Assembly (NCBI GenBank): GCA_033297075.1
Contig: MU858253.1
Coordinates: forward strand, 1 to 62,927
DNA length: 62,927 nt
Reading direction: 5' to 3'
Source of the DNA: Rhypophila decipiens
Lineage: Eukaryota > Ascomycota > Sordariomycetes > Sordariales > Naviculisporaceae
Shown here: piece after piece, positions 20,530-30,620 of the stretch
Layout: each line of letters opens with the position of its first letter
How positions within the stretch are numbered: the first letter of the stretch is position 1
Position numbers and translations under genes: made by a program
Notes under the pieces: model-generated
Told to the model about the DNA's origin: nothing
The model's database searches: none
The model's input: the letters and a program-made list of their open reading frames with translations, nothing else

Positions 20530-21477
20530 TCAAATAAACACCAACCTCCTCAAACGAGCCCTCAAGTCCGCATGCAGTAGTCCGCCACAGATATACTTGT
20601 GTCTCATCTCCCAGTCCGCTGCCTTGCAGTCCTCGGAGTGGTACCACGCCAAGTCACATTTGGGACATTTTGATAGTTTTATAAAGAAGGTGGCTCGAGG
20701 AAAACAGCAACCGTGGCAATGGTTGGAGTCTCCGGGCTTTGTTGTTTCAGGCGTCCACGTGATTTCATCCTGGTCGAAATTGACAGCAAACCACATTGCT
20801 CGACTGCTCTCGAGATCTCGTTCATCCTGAGGGGTGGCGCGATCAACCTTGCAGAGCGAGGGTTCGAGTCCAAACTCGGTGAAATTCGCTTCCAGATGCT
20901 TGATAAGTTCCTTGTGGGTTGTCGACCATGTTTTAGGGACGGTTATGTGGTCATTAGGCTGTCTCTTGTCCTTTAGGTTGAAAGCGGCCATGAGGTAGGC
21001 AACCATATGCTTGGCTCGCGCCTCGGGGGTTGGGTGACAGAAAATCTGGACAGGGTACACATCACACATGTCGACCCAATCGTGCCAAGTGCAGGCGGCT
21101 ATCAGGATGTCGTACGGTGGCTCGGGCCATCCGGGGTAAGGAATGGGGTTAGAACAAACGCCGAAAACGCAATGGTAGCGTCCGCTGTCCGGCGGGCGAC
21201 GCAGCTTCATGAAATCGTCGACGATCTCGTTGCCGGTGTATTCAACCTTTCCCCAATTCCCCGCCTCTCTGACTGCGAGGGTTTCAGATTTGATACCAGA
21301 GCTGGAGGTTTGACTACTGGAACCTCCCGGGGTCGGGATCGGGTCGGGCTGAGCTTGATTCTCGGTTTCGTCATCGTTGGAGCGTTCACCGTTGGGGACT
21401 GACACGGAGAGGTGGGTCTTGGCAGCGTCCTTTTCGTCTTTCGACGCCGACTTCTTTTTGCCTGATCTCGGCGGCAT
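20530..21477 (-). CDS. MYND-type zinc-finger protein
   Basis: 315 residues from the ATG at 21477, chosen because the MPPRSGKKKSASKDEKD start fits better than the in-frame ATG at 21633, whose extra 52 residues look like translated leader. The N-terminal 70 residues are basic, then serine-rich (PTPGGSSSQTSSSG). The middle (about 90-230) contains CVFGVCSNPIPYPGWPEPPY and HDWVDMCDVYPVQIF, with no named domain. The C-terminus has a MYND-like cluster, CHGCC-x10-KCPKC-x4-YHSEDCKAADWEMRHKYIC, with the expected final C-x3-C-x7-H-x3-C spacing; the first pair is slightly unusual (CHGCC). MYND fingers mediate protein-protein contacts. Intronless. Likely nuclear or cytosolic; the partner is unknown. Confidence 0.75.
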   Translation of the reverse strand: MPPRSGKKKSASKDEKDAAKTHLSVSVPNGERSNDDETENQAQPDPIPTPGGSSSQTSSSGIKSETLAVREAGNWGKVEYTGNEIVDDFMKLRRPPDSGRYHCVFGVCSNPIPYPGWPEPPYDILIAACTWHDWVDMCDVYPVQIFCHPTPEARAKHMVAYLMAAFNLKDKRQPNDHITVPKTWSTTHKELIKHLEANFTEFGLEPSLCKVDRATPQDERDLESSRAMWFAVNFDQDEITWTPETTKPGDSNHCHGCCFPRATFFIKLSKCPKCDLAWYHSEDCKAADWEMRHKYICGGLLHADLRARLRRLVFI

Positions 21478-22288
21478 ATTGGGCTGTGGCGGCAAAGAAT
21501 TGGTCGAAAGTTGTTTGAACTGACGATGATGGATTGCTATGGGATGGTGCGATGATCCAAAGAGCTGAACTGAATCGAATGTTGATGGGTGGACTGGACG
21601 AGAGATGACGGGCCCTGGTTGGATCGAATACACCGTTGAAAATTGATGATGGAGAATTCCCGAGTTGGTGGGAAAAGGGCAGGACGCATTGAAGTCTTGG
21701 GCCTACTTTCTTTGCCCAATCGATGTGCATCATTGCAATTTTGCACGTGAAAGACGGTTGGCGGTGTCAGCTACTCGGTAAGGTGCGACGGGATTGATGG
21801 AATATCCATTCTCTGCTTGCTGTTTGCGAGTGCTTCGCGAATCTGCTGTTCTTGTCCCTTCAGCTTGTTAGCCCAATTACGTCACCAACGGTTCAGGGAA
21901 AGCAGATGCCGGCTGTCGAGGTGAAACCAGACTTTGCAACCTGAGGGCTCTTGTCACTTGGATTCCCTCCGAGGCATCTGGTGGTTGTGCCTTCTACATG
22001 TGCACACTCCCTTTCTCACCTACCTGTCTCCGCTGGTCTGGATTGACAAAGTTTCCTTTCCAGGACCCCATTGAGACCTCATACTACGTCAAGGAGATCA
22101 TCACTCAAACAGCCCACTATCATTGTCCGGTAAGCAACAAGGATGAATAGATACATAGACGAGAAAACAAAGCATGAAACCATTTCACACAACCGAAACA
22201 AAAGACATCCAAAACAGGTGATCCAAAACAGGTGATCCAAAAGTCCCAGAAATTCATCACCAGTAACCAAGTCTCAAATCACATAGTT
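21478..22288. other. Intergenic / MYND gene leader
   Basis: The part to about 21640 is likely the 5' leader of the MYND gene. Near 22215-22245 there is a 15-nt direct repeat (CAGGTGATCCAAAA twice). Nothing else is recognised. Confidence 0.35.
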
Positions 22289-23137
22289 CTAAGGAAACCC
22301 CGGACTCCCATCATCGCGATTGACATCAAATCCCGAAATCTCACTGGGCTTAGCCCGCCCAAGATTGCCCGCAAACTGCCCATCCTTGATGGCAATAGTC
22401 GCCTTTCCAAAATCCCACCCAAACAGCCTCTCCCGTAACCCACTATCCGGGAACCCGTTAAACCCGACCAACGCCCCCCGGAACCAAACTCCCTTGTGAT
22501 TCTCAATCTTGTCATCACCTGCACTCGCAAACCTAAAACAATGCGTGCTTGCTCCATCCTTGTGGTACACCACCTTGGGATGTTCCCCATCCCACCTGAC
22601 ATCGGAAGCCTTTTTGATTTCGTACCCCCCGTGCTGGCTGACCGCTACATACTCTGCTTTCCCGGTATCGATCTTCACCCAGACGGCGATGTGCTCCCAG
22701 TCATGTGTATGTCCTGCGTCGAAGAAATTGGGGATTGCCACATCTTTCTCAAAGTAGTAATCGTAGAGATAGACGCACCACCCGTTGTTACACCGGGCGC
22801 GGGAATAGACATTGTTGTTGTCGAGATCTGACAAGTCGCGACAGTTGGACGAGGCGCTGACAAAGTTGTGTTCTAGACCCTCGACGATGCGACCGTCGGC
22901 GCCGATGGCAGGGACGTTGTAGCACCCGTCTGTGTCGAAGTCTAGGGATGGCTGGTAGCGGATGTCGTTTGGGGGAGCGCGCTGGGGGAGCGCTTGTGGG
23001 GGGTTGGCGGCGCGGCGGGAGATGCTGAATGAGCGGGGATGGTTGGATAGAGGGATGTCGGAGAATGGCACAGGGGATGAGAAGACGGGGCTGCTGGCTG
23101 CCAGGAGGAGCAGGCTTGATAGCAGTCTGTTGGCCAT
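22289..23137 (-). CDS. NPP1-type necrosis-inducing-like protein (NLP family)
   Basis: 282-residue secreted protein of the NPP1/NLP family. The start at 23137 (MANRLLSSLLLLAASSPVFS) gives a clean signal peptide; the longer in-frame ATG at 23251 only adds leader translation. An RR pair (SISRRAA) about 45 residues in could be a propeptide site. The NPP1 domain follows, with cysteines in DGCYNVPAIG, SNCRDL, ARCNNGWCVYLYDYYFEKD, and the family heptapeptide as GHTHDWE, where the usual third residue is Arg. The domain runs to the GWDFGKATI region near the C-terminus. NLPs act outside the cell on plant membranes; whether this variant is active cannot be told from sequence. Intronless. A TATA-like run lies 100 nt upstream. 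Confidence 0.88.
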   Translation of the reverse strand: MANRLLSSLLLLAASSPVFSSPVPFSDIPLSNHPRSFSISRRAANPPQALPQRAPPNDIRYQPSLDFDTDGCYNVPAIGADGRIVEGLEHNFVSASSNCRDLSDLDNNNVYSRARCNNGWCVYLYDYYFEKDVAIPNFFDAGHTHDWEHIAVWVKIDTGKAEYVAVSQHGGYEIKKASDVRWDGEHPKVVYHKDGASTHCFRFASAGDDKIENHKGVWFRGALVGFNGFPDSGLRERLFGWDFGKATIAIKDGQFAGNLGRAKPSEISGFDVNRDDGSPGFP

Positions 23138-23235
23138 GGTTGAGGTTGGTTGGGATGATGACCGGTGGAAGATGAAAATGGGTGTTTGGCCGGGATGAGG
23201 AATATCGTGAACTGTTGATACTATGCGGCTCTTGC

Positions 23236-23246
23236 AGCGATATATA
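23236..23246 (-). promoter_or_regulatory. TATA box of the NLP gene
   Basis: GATATATATAC on the plus strand, reading GTATATATATC on the minus strand, about 100 nt upstream of the ATG at 23137. Confidence 0.5.
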
Positions 23247-24405
23247 TACACTCGGATGTGATAAGAAGGAGAGAAGTAGAGCTGCGCCTCTGGGTAAGGC
23301 AGTATTACGATCCTGTATTAGCCCAATATCCTATCCTGGCTACCGATCGGTGAGGATAAGGATATGAGAGTAAGCTCAGTCCTGCGGGATCTAGTTGTGT
23401 CGTAGTAGGAACAGAGGCATGAACATTTGTAAGAAAAGTAAGCTGAGCTGTCCATAATGATCGGCACATAGCCACCCTTACCATGACAAACAACCCTATT
23501 AAACACCGATCCAAATATGGTACCTTAGGTAACTGGTAGAATGGTAACCAGCTGCAGCTACCCTAGTAAACTTTATAAAATGAACGACCATCGATTGCCC
23601 AGTATCAATGTCCAATCCAACCACATGCCATTGTCACGAGCCATAATTCAACATCTCGAAGAACCCTGAGTAGCAACTACGGGTTATTGCACCTCCAATC
23701 GTAACCAACACTCGAAAGGGGTCTTGAGGGGTAGCCAAACACATGCATCCATTCTGTCCTCTGGATGGCACTTTCCATTAACGCCGTCGGTATAAGCTCC
23801 CCAGATCGCATAACATTTGATTTCACGCCGCATCAATCAACCAGTAAAGCAACATAAACCCCGGTCGACGGTAACGGTGGTGATTAGCGTCCTGGACAGA
23901 TTGACCAATCAGGTCGCTGGAAACAGCACCTGCCTGTTTGCCAAGATAGGGGTGCCTGGAGAGACCCCTGTCTTTGAAATAAAGTTGGGCATCTTCCCCT
24001 GAACGAACCTTGCTGGGTGGAAATAACGTTACACGAATGGGAATACGGGGTAAGAACAGTCAGCTGGCTGTTTCATGTTTGATGGAGTGACAGCGTCGGT
24101 CAGCCAAAATGTTTGGGTGGCTTGAAAAGGAGGCCAGTATATACTTGGCAGGCGGTGACACGCGGCAGAAAGATACTCCAGGACAGTCCAGGAGCGAGGG
24201 ATTTTCACCTTGACACATGTGTTGAGAGCAGGGTGGGACAAATATCTGAAACTTTATATGCAAGTGTTTCTGAACAACTCAAGTATGTACAAGAATTCAT
24301 GACAACAAGCCGTATAATCCCCATCTACCTCCCTTGAGCGCACGCCAGTACCAAGCTCCTAGCGCACTCCGACAGTCATTCCAACCCCTCGTTCTAGATC
24401 AACAT
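23247..24405. other. Intergenic
   Basis: About 1.15 kb between two minus-strand genes. Open frames are short and without domains. Confidence 0.4.
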
Positions 24406-25246
24406 CTAGCAGGTGACGACGCGAGGGCCGGGGTTGACGTAGCTGGTAGGAACGGGCCAGTAGAGCTGGAAGAGGATACCGGGGTCGGTGGCCTTGTATG
24501 CGCCGGGGAAGGAGACCAGAGCGCCGTTGGTGTTGATGGTGCCGGAGCCGCCAGAGACGTTGATCTGCGCGCACGCGATGTAGATCTGGGCGCCGCCGAC
24601 GCTGCCAGCGCTGTGGAGCGCAATGTGCTCAACACGGAGGAGGTACTCGCCGTTCTGGACGCAGCTGGGGATGGTGGCAGTCACGGTCTTCTTGCCTGGA
24701 GTTGGGAGAGGGATGTTAGCTGATTCTGCACCGCCATTTGAGATTTTGGACCATTTATCGCATACCATCACTGGGCCACTTAAGGTTGCCGGTTCCAAGA
24801 CCCGAAGGGCCGTCCTGGTAGATTTTGAACCAGACAGCGCCCTTGCCGTCAAAGGTGGCAGCAGTCTGGCCGGCGGGTACCTTGGCAAGATAAAAGTGGA
24901 GGGGACCCGGGTGGCCGATGTTGGTGTCGACGTCAAAGGTGAAAGTTCCACCGGCCTGGACGTTGATGGTCTGGGGTGCGCCACGGCCAGGCGACTCCTC
25001 GTAGCAGGTCATGGCAGCCGAGTTGACATCGGTGACGGGGCCGTGCGAGTACTTGTTCTCGGTCGTGCGGATCGCCTGCCAGTCGGGGGATACAGAGCCT
25101 CCGCTGACGTATCTGGGGAAGGTATCTGTTGGAAGTAAGCGTCAGCATGGCCTCTATGTAGATCGCGGCGCGTGTCCGAGTAACGTACAGTGAGCCTGGG
25201 CACTGGCAGCAGCAAGCCCCAGGGCAACAGAGGTGGAGAACTTCAT
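24406..25246 (-). CDS. AA9 lytic polysaccharide monooxygenase
   Basis: 235 residues from three exons, 25246-25189, 25125-24766, 24695-24406 (introns of 63 and 70 nt; frame kept). MKFSTSVALGLAAASAQA is the signal peptide and cleavage leaves an N-terminal His (HYTFPRY), the first ligand of the copper histidine brace. The second is in IGHPGPLHFYLAKV. The C-terminal EHIALHSA and AQIYIACAQINV carry the usual outer-sphere His, Gln and axial Tyr. Cysteines in MTCYE, IPSCVQ, IACAQ and the final VVTC suit two disulfides. The enzyme oxidatively cleaves cellulose or hemicellulose outside the cell. It is a single catalytic domain with no CBM1. A TATA box lies about 120 nt upstream. Confidence 0.93.
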
Positions 25247-25367
25247 CTTGGGCGGTTGAAGATTCGATGCGCTTGACTGAACGGGTATCGATTCTTGGAC
25301 TTTGACACTGAGAAGGCTGGAGAAGAGAGAGAAGCAGGAGATCAGCCGAGAGGGCAGCCCTACCCGA

Positions 25368-25373
25368 TTTATA
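25368..25373 (-). promoter_or_regulatory. TATA box of the AA9 gene
   Basis: TTTATA on the plus strand, TATAAA on the minus strand, about 122 nt upstream of the ATG at 25246. Confidence 0.55.
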
Positions 25374-25603
25374 TCCTCGACCCAGATCGACAGCTTGGTT
25401 CGCTACCTCATCAGAGGACCCCACATAATACCACCCTCGTCGGTCTTGTTGACGAGAAGCCTCCGCGGTGTTCGATTGCTAATCACCGATCACGGTACCA
25501 GCAAATTCCCATCCGGGCTCTCGGAAAGGGCATCGAGACGATCGGTTAAATGGGAGCGGGATGCTTCCCCGGAATCCGCGTTGGCGCATAGACTCGCAGT
25601 CAG

Positions 25604-25741
25604 ATGTCGTCGAGCCCCGTGGCTGGAGGAAAAATTGATGAGATTGTCGTCATCGGAGGAGGTCTGTCAAGGCGACAAGGAATAGGCGAGCCAGTGAGAT
25701 TCGACAGGATAAATGAAAAACCCGAAAGCGAATATGCGTGA
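25604..25741 (+). pseudogene. Possible flavoprotein N-terminal relic
   Basis: An ATG opens a frame reading MSSSPVAGGKIDEIVVIGGGLS, then 23 unrelated residues to a TGA. The VVIGGGLS motif, placed about 15 residues from a start, is the dinucleotide-binding beginning of FAD oxidoreductases such as amine oxidases (VVIGGGLSGL). The second half of the motif and all downstream domains are missing. A GTGAGA at about 25693 and a CTGCAG near 25760 could splice it onward, but the next exon shows nothing recognisable. Either a relic or chance; weak evidence. Confidence 0.25.
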
Positions 25742-27239
25742 CCGCCCGTCTTGATGCTGCAGGCCAGCGATGCGAACCTGGTTTTCGGTGTGCAGTCGGC
25801 ATAGGGGAGTGTGGAGAGCACGGGCTGGTTGATTCCGAGCTGGCATGCCAAGCTTTGATGGTGCCCGGAGCGGGCGATCGATGCAGTAGTCGGATTGATG
25901 CTTCTTTCCCTGTCGTCCTGGGATTTTCAATGTTCTGGCCATGCTTTTGTGACGGCATTACCAATCACACGCTGCCATTCTTTGGCTGGTCGGCGATTTT
26001 GCTGTGTTCGGGCGTGTGGGCTCGGCAGGAGCACTTCCATTATTGCCGCTTCAGGTTTAGCGCCCGTTTACGACACGTTGATGATGCCCGTTGCCCAGAC
26101 TCAACACCACGACAAGCAGCGGTGATGCTGTTTGACAAGGACAAGCAACGTGGAATCTTGGATACTTTGCAGATCATTGACGGGACTCAGGGAAACGTTC
26201 CCATTCGTTGATTGATTCACAATATTGCAGCCCAAGACACCTGAAACGCGGGATTTATGGACTGAATGGTCTTATTTTCTTGTACTGCATAGTAAGAAAG
26301 GATGATCTGCAATGCTTTCGTAGACTTTCTGGGAGCTTGAAGTCCCAAGGAACTGCGAGCCACTGCCTGATCCATCTTCAAGTGAGGCTCTTCTTTTCCT
26401 CGTAAGTCCCAGGTACTGATGTCCCAAAGAGGAATGTGGAACGCCCTCTTGATGGGTAGAGTCTCTTTTCAGCATCATGTGAATGACCTGTGTCTTAAGA
26501 TGTTCTTACGAACCACCTCGATACAGTTGCGTGATAAATTGTGAGAGCAATTCATACTTTGGTCACTAAGCTAAGAATAGCACAACCTTGCTTACTATAT
26601 CTCGCCATGCACTGTTAGTTTTCTGAGAATATTACCCATCTTGCACCCGGAGGGTAAATGGAAAAGGAAAATCATCAAAAGCGACGTGAACGACAAAGCC
26701 CCAAGAGCCGATTGGAACATTGAATTGTTAAAAAGAGAACTTCAAGACCTGATAGTAATGAATGAAGCACATATGGCCACATATCTTTATTGCCTTTCCT
26801 TACAACTGCACCAGAGCCCGAAACAGCCTCCTCTCTCCGTGGCTGAGCCACTGTTAAAAGTCTCCATCGTAGCCTTCCTGTTCTGGAAATTGGGCACAAA
26901 TGATCCCAGGCCATTGAACGACGAGGAAGTAGTTGACTCCTTTCTGACTTGATGAAATATAGTATGTAATTATCCTGATTTGTTTCTCGCCAAATCTCAC
27001 ATTTACAGTCCTTGTACACCGTGGTACACCGTGTTGCACGTGATGATCTCAGCGTCCATTCCAAAGACCCGCTCTTCCCAAGCCAACCAATCAGCTTACC
27101 AGACGCACCCCTATTCCAGCCAACAGTCAACCCGCGATGATTTTCGCGTCACTGATCGCGTGCACCGTGGTCCCGTCGTCGACAATCAATCAATCGACCC
27201 AAAAGGCACCTCGGCTCGAGCAACCTCAATGACCTCCTG
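25742..27239. other. Intergenic, 1.5 kb
   Basis: The longest plus frame (25738-26211) shows no domain and overlaps equally long minus frames, so I do not call it. Just before the kinase, 27010-27035 has the short direct repeat TACACCGTG twice. Confidence 0.4.
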
Positions 27240-28500
27240 ATGGGACCTCGCGCATACCAAGGACTGTCAAGGACTCCTCGATTCGGATCACGTTACCAGG
27301 ATTCTCTGTTTTGTTTACTCCATCCTTCGCCTCGTTCACGCCCGCAACACCTTGTCATTGTCAGACACTATTCCCATTCGCAATATAATGGACAACCCCT
27401 GCCCCTGAGTTTGTTAGTGGGTTCGTCTTCGGGCAAGCGCTATTCCGTCGACGAAGTGCTTTGCGAACGACCTGCCTCTGGGAGGATTTGGCGGGTGTAC
27501 CGCGCAAAGTATGTTGATTTTTTTCCCCTGGGCATTATGTGGATTACTTGATTGGAAGCCAACTGACTCTCAATTCAGATACGAAGGAAAGCAGTTCATC
27601 CTCAAAGATATCATCCCGGGCGATTTCCAGGACATCCTCGACCTCCAGAAGCTCGTCCAACACTCTCCCCATGTCCGTACATCCGTCGACAGCATTCCCG
27701 AGGGACGTATGCTCGTCTTTGCCTACCTCGAGAAGGGACTGCTCCACGTCGATACCACAGTTCTTCCTCCTGTCGCACGAAAAGCCGTTATAAGGGATGC
27801 GCTTGTGGGCCTCGCTCATCTGCACGACAAGAATATCATCCACACGGATATCAAACCGACAAATATAATGATGGATTCTTTCAAGCTACAAAAGGACAAA
27901 ATGGGATGGTCTAACGTCCAGATCACGGACCTGGAATCTGTTGTGTTGCTTCCACCCAATGTGGAGGGCCTCACTGACCGCTTGTCTGGAAACCATTTCT
28001 GGAGAAGCCCCGAGGCTTGGGCTCGCGGGGTTCAGAATACCCCTTCTGATGTCTACTCCTTTGCCATCGTGGTGAGTTGAGACACCGCCTATAAACATAA
28101 ATCATGACAAAATTAGCCAGAATACTTACTGGTCTGAAAGGCAATATTCGCATGGACAGGAAAGATGATGTTCTTCTCAGAGACGGCAAATCGCGCCTCC
28201 CCCGACGAGCGCGCGGACATGATACTTCGACAGCATCTATCCTACTTTTCCAACGACCTGCCAGACATGGAAGGATGTTTGGCTTATCATGGGGGAGACG
28301 AGAATCCGTTTGTGAGGCATCTCAAGAAGCTGCTCTGTACTTTCAGCGCAGAGGAGCCAAGGCTCCCCTTTGAGCTGTGGGAGCAGGTGGACCCTCTGTT
28401 TAGGGATCTAATCTGCAAGATGACCTGCATGGATTCTTTGCGAAGGATCTCGGCAAGAGAGGCGTTGGGGCACTCTTGGTTTGATGATGCTGAGGACTAA
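27240..28500 (+). CDS. Divergent serine/threonine protein kinase
   Basis: 373 residues from exons 27240-27508, 27579-28071, 28141-28500 (introns of 70 and 69 nt; frame kept). The N-terminal ATG is uncertain; about 60 residues precede the domain. Kinase motifs: a weak N-lobe with no glycine-rich loop (SVDEVLCERPASGRIWRVYRA), a candidate ATP-binding Lys in KQFILKDI, the catalytic loop as HTDIKPTNIMMD (Arg of HRD replaced by Thr; Asp, Lys and Asn kept), DFG replaced by DLE (ITDLES), then FWRSPEAWARG (APE-like) and SDVYSFAIV. The C-lobe ends with RISAREALGHSWF. The catalytic and metal-binding Asp are present, so activity is possible despite the missing loop. Substrate unknown. Confidence 0.8.
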
Positions 28501-29224
28501 GGAGGAGAGTCAGCAAACCAGATCTTTCAGCAAGCGAGCCCCTTTTGCGTGTAGAACAACAGATTTGACTGCGCCTGATAACAACTTTGGATATCCACTT
28601 ACTACTTGGGAAAAACAAGAATATAAACACATAGGTACATACATAGATTTCGGTACATCAATTATGCCCCAATTTCTGTGTCGTGTTATCTATCGATTTA
28701 CCGGCCAGCGTGCTCTGCCTCCATCCATCTGACTCGGCTGGAAAAAGTTCATCCGCTGCTTAGGGAGCGACTAGATTCAACTGGTCCACTTGATGTATGG
28801 TGCTTTGCGAACGCTCTCGGCGCCTTTTTTTTTCGTTTGTTGTTTGCCAGGGTTGACCCAGGGAGGCAACCGGTCCCAGAAAGAATGTTTCCTTTTGCCT
28901 CCGTATGTGGAGAACGTCCTCACCCATCAAAAGAAAACTTGGTGCGCCTCTGAGACAAAGCAGTCCGTCAACTGGACGACGAGAAGGGGTGGAAACAACG
29001 TTCCGACCCGAGACTCTATGCTCCGAAAGAACGAAATGTACGGAGAAGTGCAAAGTTGTTTTGCATGATGTCTTTTATTCTCACTGTGATCTATGAAGAC
29101 AATACAGAGCTTCATGCTCCCTTTCTCACCAAGATCGACTGCGTGGGACACACCATAATAAGATGATCAACATCTGACGAGCAGGAGATCCCTTTCTTGC
29201 TCAACACCATGAGACGTCGTTCGC

Positions 29225-29226
<2 letters not shown>
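28501..29226. other. Intergenic before the assembly gap
   Basis: No supported gene. The last 90 bp (about 29145-29226) are imperfectly repeated on the other side of the gap (see findings). Confidence 0.4.
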
Positions 29227-29304
<78 letters not shown>

Positions 29305-29448
29305 GGGCGCGCGCGGCGCGCNNNNNNNNNNTATCGCCTGGGTGGGCAACACCAAAATAATTTTATAAAAATCTGACGAGCCGGTGATCCCTTTCTTGCC
29401 AAACACCATTTGACGGGTTGCGGTTGCCCCCCCCCCCCCCCCCCCCCA
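29227..29448. other. Assembly gap: poly-G, 10 Ns, poly-C
   Basis: 29227-29300 is nearly pure G broken by CCC; 29301-29321 is an alternating GC block; 29322-29331 are ten Ns; 29428-29448 is a C run. About 75 bp before the G run (ATCTGACGAGCAGGAGATCC...) reappears after the Ns as ATCTGACGAGCCGGTGATCC... . This is the signature of two contig ends that overlap but failed to merge, so sequence and distances here are unreliable. Confidence 0.85.
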
Positions 29449-29552
29449 ACCCCTTCGCCAGCGCTACATGGTGCCCTGCAGCCGCTGTTTTGCCCTCCCT
29501 CATGTACCCACCGAGGGCTGCAGGACCGACCGCCGCCCAGGAGCCTCGCATC

Positions 29553-29755
29553 TTAGCAGGCGACCCCACCGCCGGCCGAGGACTCAGACTCGTTCGCGCT
29601 CTCGGTCGCCTCGTTATCAGTCTTCTTCGCTCTGCTAGACTTCTTTGTCTTTACAGTGCTCCATTCCTCCTCGCCACGAAGCAACTCCATTCGCTCTTCC
29701 TCGGGGAGAGACGAGGTCTTCCAGTTGTCGGTCTTGGGAGCAGGGTTCTTGGGGG
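29553..29755 (-). pseudogene. Unidentified C-terminal exon fragment
   Basis: Minus-strand frame reading NPAPKTDNWKTSSLPEEERM, then a charged stretch (RGEEEWSTVKTKK, SSRAKKTDNE) to a TAA at 29553. Codon use and composition look genuinely coding (a charged, Ser/Lys-rich tail of a nuclear or RNA-related protein), but I do not recognise the parent. It abuts, in opposite orientation, the fragment at 29756-29853, so it is one tile of the patchwork. Confidence 0.4.
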
Positions 29756-29853
29756 CGGGTGCCTCCGTCGTCTACGAGGCGCCCGAGGTCATTTACGACT
29801 GGGGGTTCTACCCGTGGTACTTCTGGCATTGCTACCAGTACCAACGGCAGTAG
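29756..29853 (+). pseudogene. Broken copy B of the 33666 gene family
   Basis: Reads VVYEAPEVIYDWGFYPWYFW, then YQYQRQ and a TAG. It matches the intact gene at 33666-34093 over VYEAPEVIYDWGFYP and the YQRQ that follows. The 5' part (start codon, first exon, CAG run) and the 3' glutamine-rich tail are missing; a stop takes the place of the tail. Confidence 0.65.
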
Positions 29854-29989
29854 GAGCTGCTGTAGGGAATTAGCCAAACCATATCAGTGAAGCACAGATG
29901 GGTGTTGATCTCCTTGTACAACAACAAAGGGGCCAATCATAGTGGGAAAGAAATGTGAGATCGTACTTACCGATGCCTGGGGCGCCTGC

Positions 29990-30175
29990 AGGTCGCGGAG
30001 CCCGCACCACCCGTCTTGGTCTCGGTAACCTGTGGCTTCTCTGGACGAACAGTTGACGGTCCCGGAGTCACCTTGGGAGCCGTGTGACTCGGGACCGACG
30101 TTACCGGCTGCCTGCCGTGGGCGACGGTCGACTGTCCGGCCCCTCGGTGGGTACATGAGGGAGAGGAAAACAGTG
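29990..30175 (-). pseudogene. Unidentified exon fragment with donor site
   Basis: The minus strand has a coding-like stretch (TAPKVTPGPSTVRPEKPQVT then ETKTGGAGS) ending at a splice donor, CATCG-GTAAGT. Its first about 55 bp (30115-30172, minus) repeat 29487-29540 (plus): both contain CCCTCATGTACCCACCGAGG. Parent gene unknown. Confidence 0.35.
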
Positions 30176-30287
30176 GCTGCAGTCACTGCGATCTTGCATG
30201 CATTGGAAGGGCGTGATAGTTGTTCGGCGAGGGGTTCTCGGGCAAAGGAGCCAGATGCATGCCCATACCGGTGGGAGTGGGAATCTT

Positions 30288-30364
30288 TATTGGATCGTCT
30301 ACCAGCGGGAGCGCCAATCGTGGTGGGACTTGAGACGCGAGCCATTCTGGGAAAGCCCGGCCCT
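30288..30364 (-). repeat. Repeat tile shared with 30603-30668 and the 33666 gene
   Basis: 30316-30364 repeats 30621-30668 (core TGGGACTTGAGACGCGAGC, then ATT and TGGGAAAGC). 30288-30312, read on the minus strand, matches GCTCCCGCTGGTAGACGATC of the small gene at 33666. Confidence 0.6.
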
Positions 30365-30560
30365 TGTTACCGACAGCATTGAAGATGAACTCGGCATCGC
30401 GGGCGGTTAGCTTGTTTAAGCACTTTTGGATGACGTGATTGCCATCCAAGTCCTGGATCAGCTCAACGACTGGATGCTGGAGGGCCTCCCTGATGATATG
30501 AATCTGCACGGGAGTGGTGACGTGCTCAATCATCTTTTGCAGGATGCTGACGGCATTCAT
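30365..30560 (-). pseudogene. PUF (Pumilio) domain fragment
   Basis: About 65 codons on the minus strand read ILQKMIEHVTTPVQIHIIRE, then ALQHPVVELIQDLDGNHVIQ, KCLNKLT and FIFNAVGNK. This is about one and three-quarter PUF repeats, with the family signature GNHVIQKCL intact; it is closest by eye to the fungal Puf3/PUF-domain RNA-binding proteins. Both ends are abrupt: upstream it joins copy C of the 33666 family (30561 onward), downstream it joins repeat tile 30288-30364. The expected following residues (a Cys-Val-x-VxTHRxGCCVLQ-type repeat) are absent. A captured fragment rather than a functional RNA-binding protein. Confidence 0.7.
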
Positions 30561-30620
30561 AGTACCCGCGGGTAGAACCTCCTGTCGTAAATGACCTCGG
30601 GCGCCTCGTAGACGATCTGG
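30561..30620 (-). pseudogene. Broken copy C of the 33666 gene family
   Basis: On the minus strand GATCCCAGATCGTCTACGAG and the following GCGCCCGAGGTCATTTACGA match the intact gene, continuing RRFYPRV (WG of the intact gene is now RR) and then joining the PUF fragment. It keeps only about 20 codons. Confidence 0.6.

Noticed and set aside
23651..24300. Possible gene before the AA9 LPMO
   Set aside because: Only short frames with no signal peptide, domain or splice pattern.
25738..26211. 157-codon open frame on the + strand
   Set aside because: No domain, no signal, and equally long frames on the minus strand over the same bases. Likely chance.
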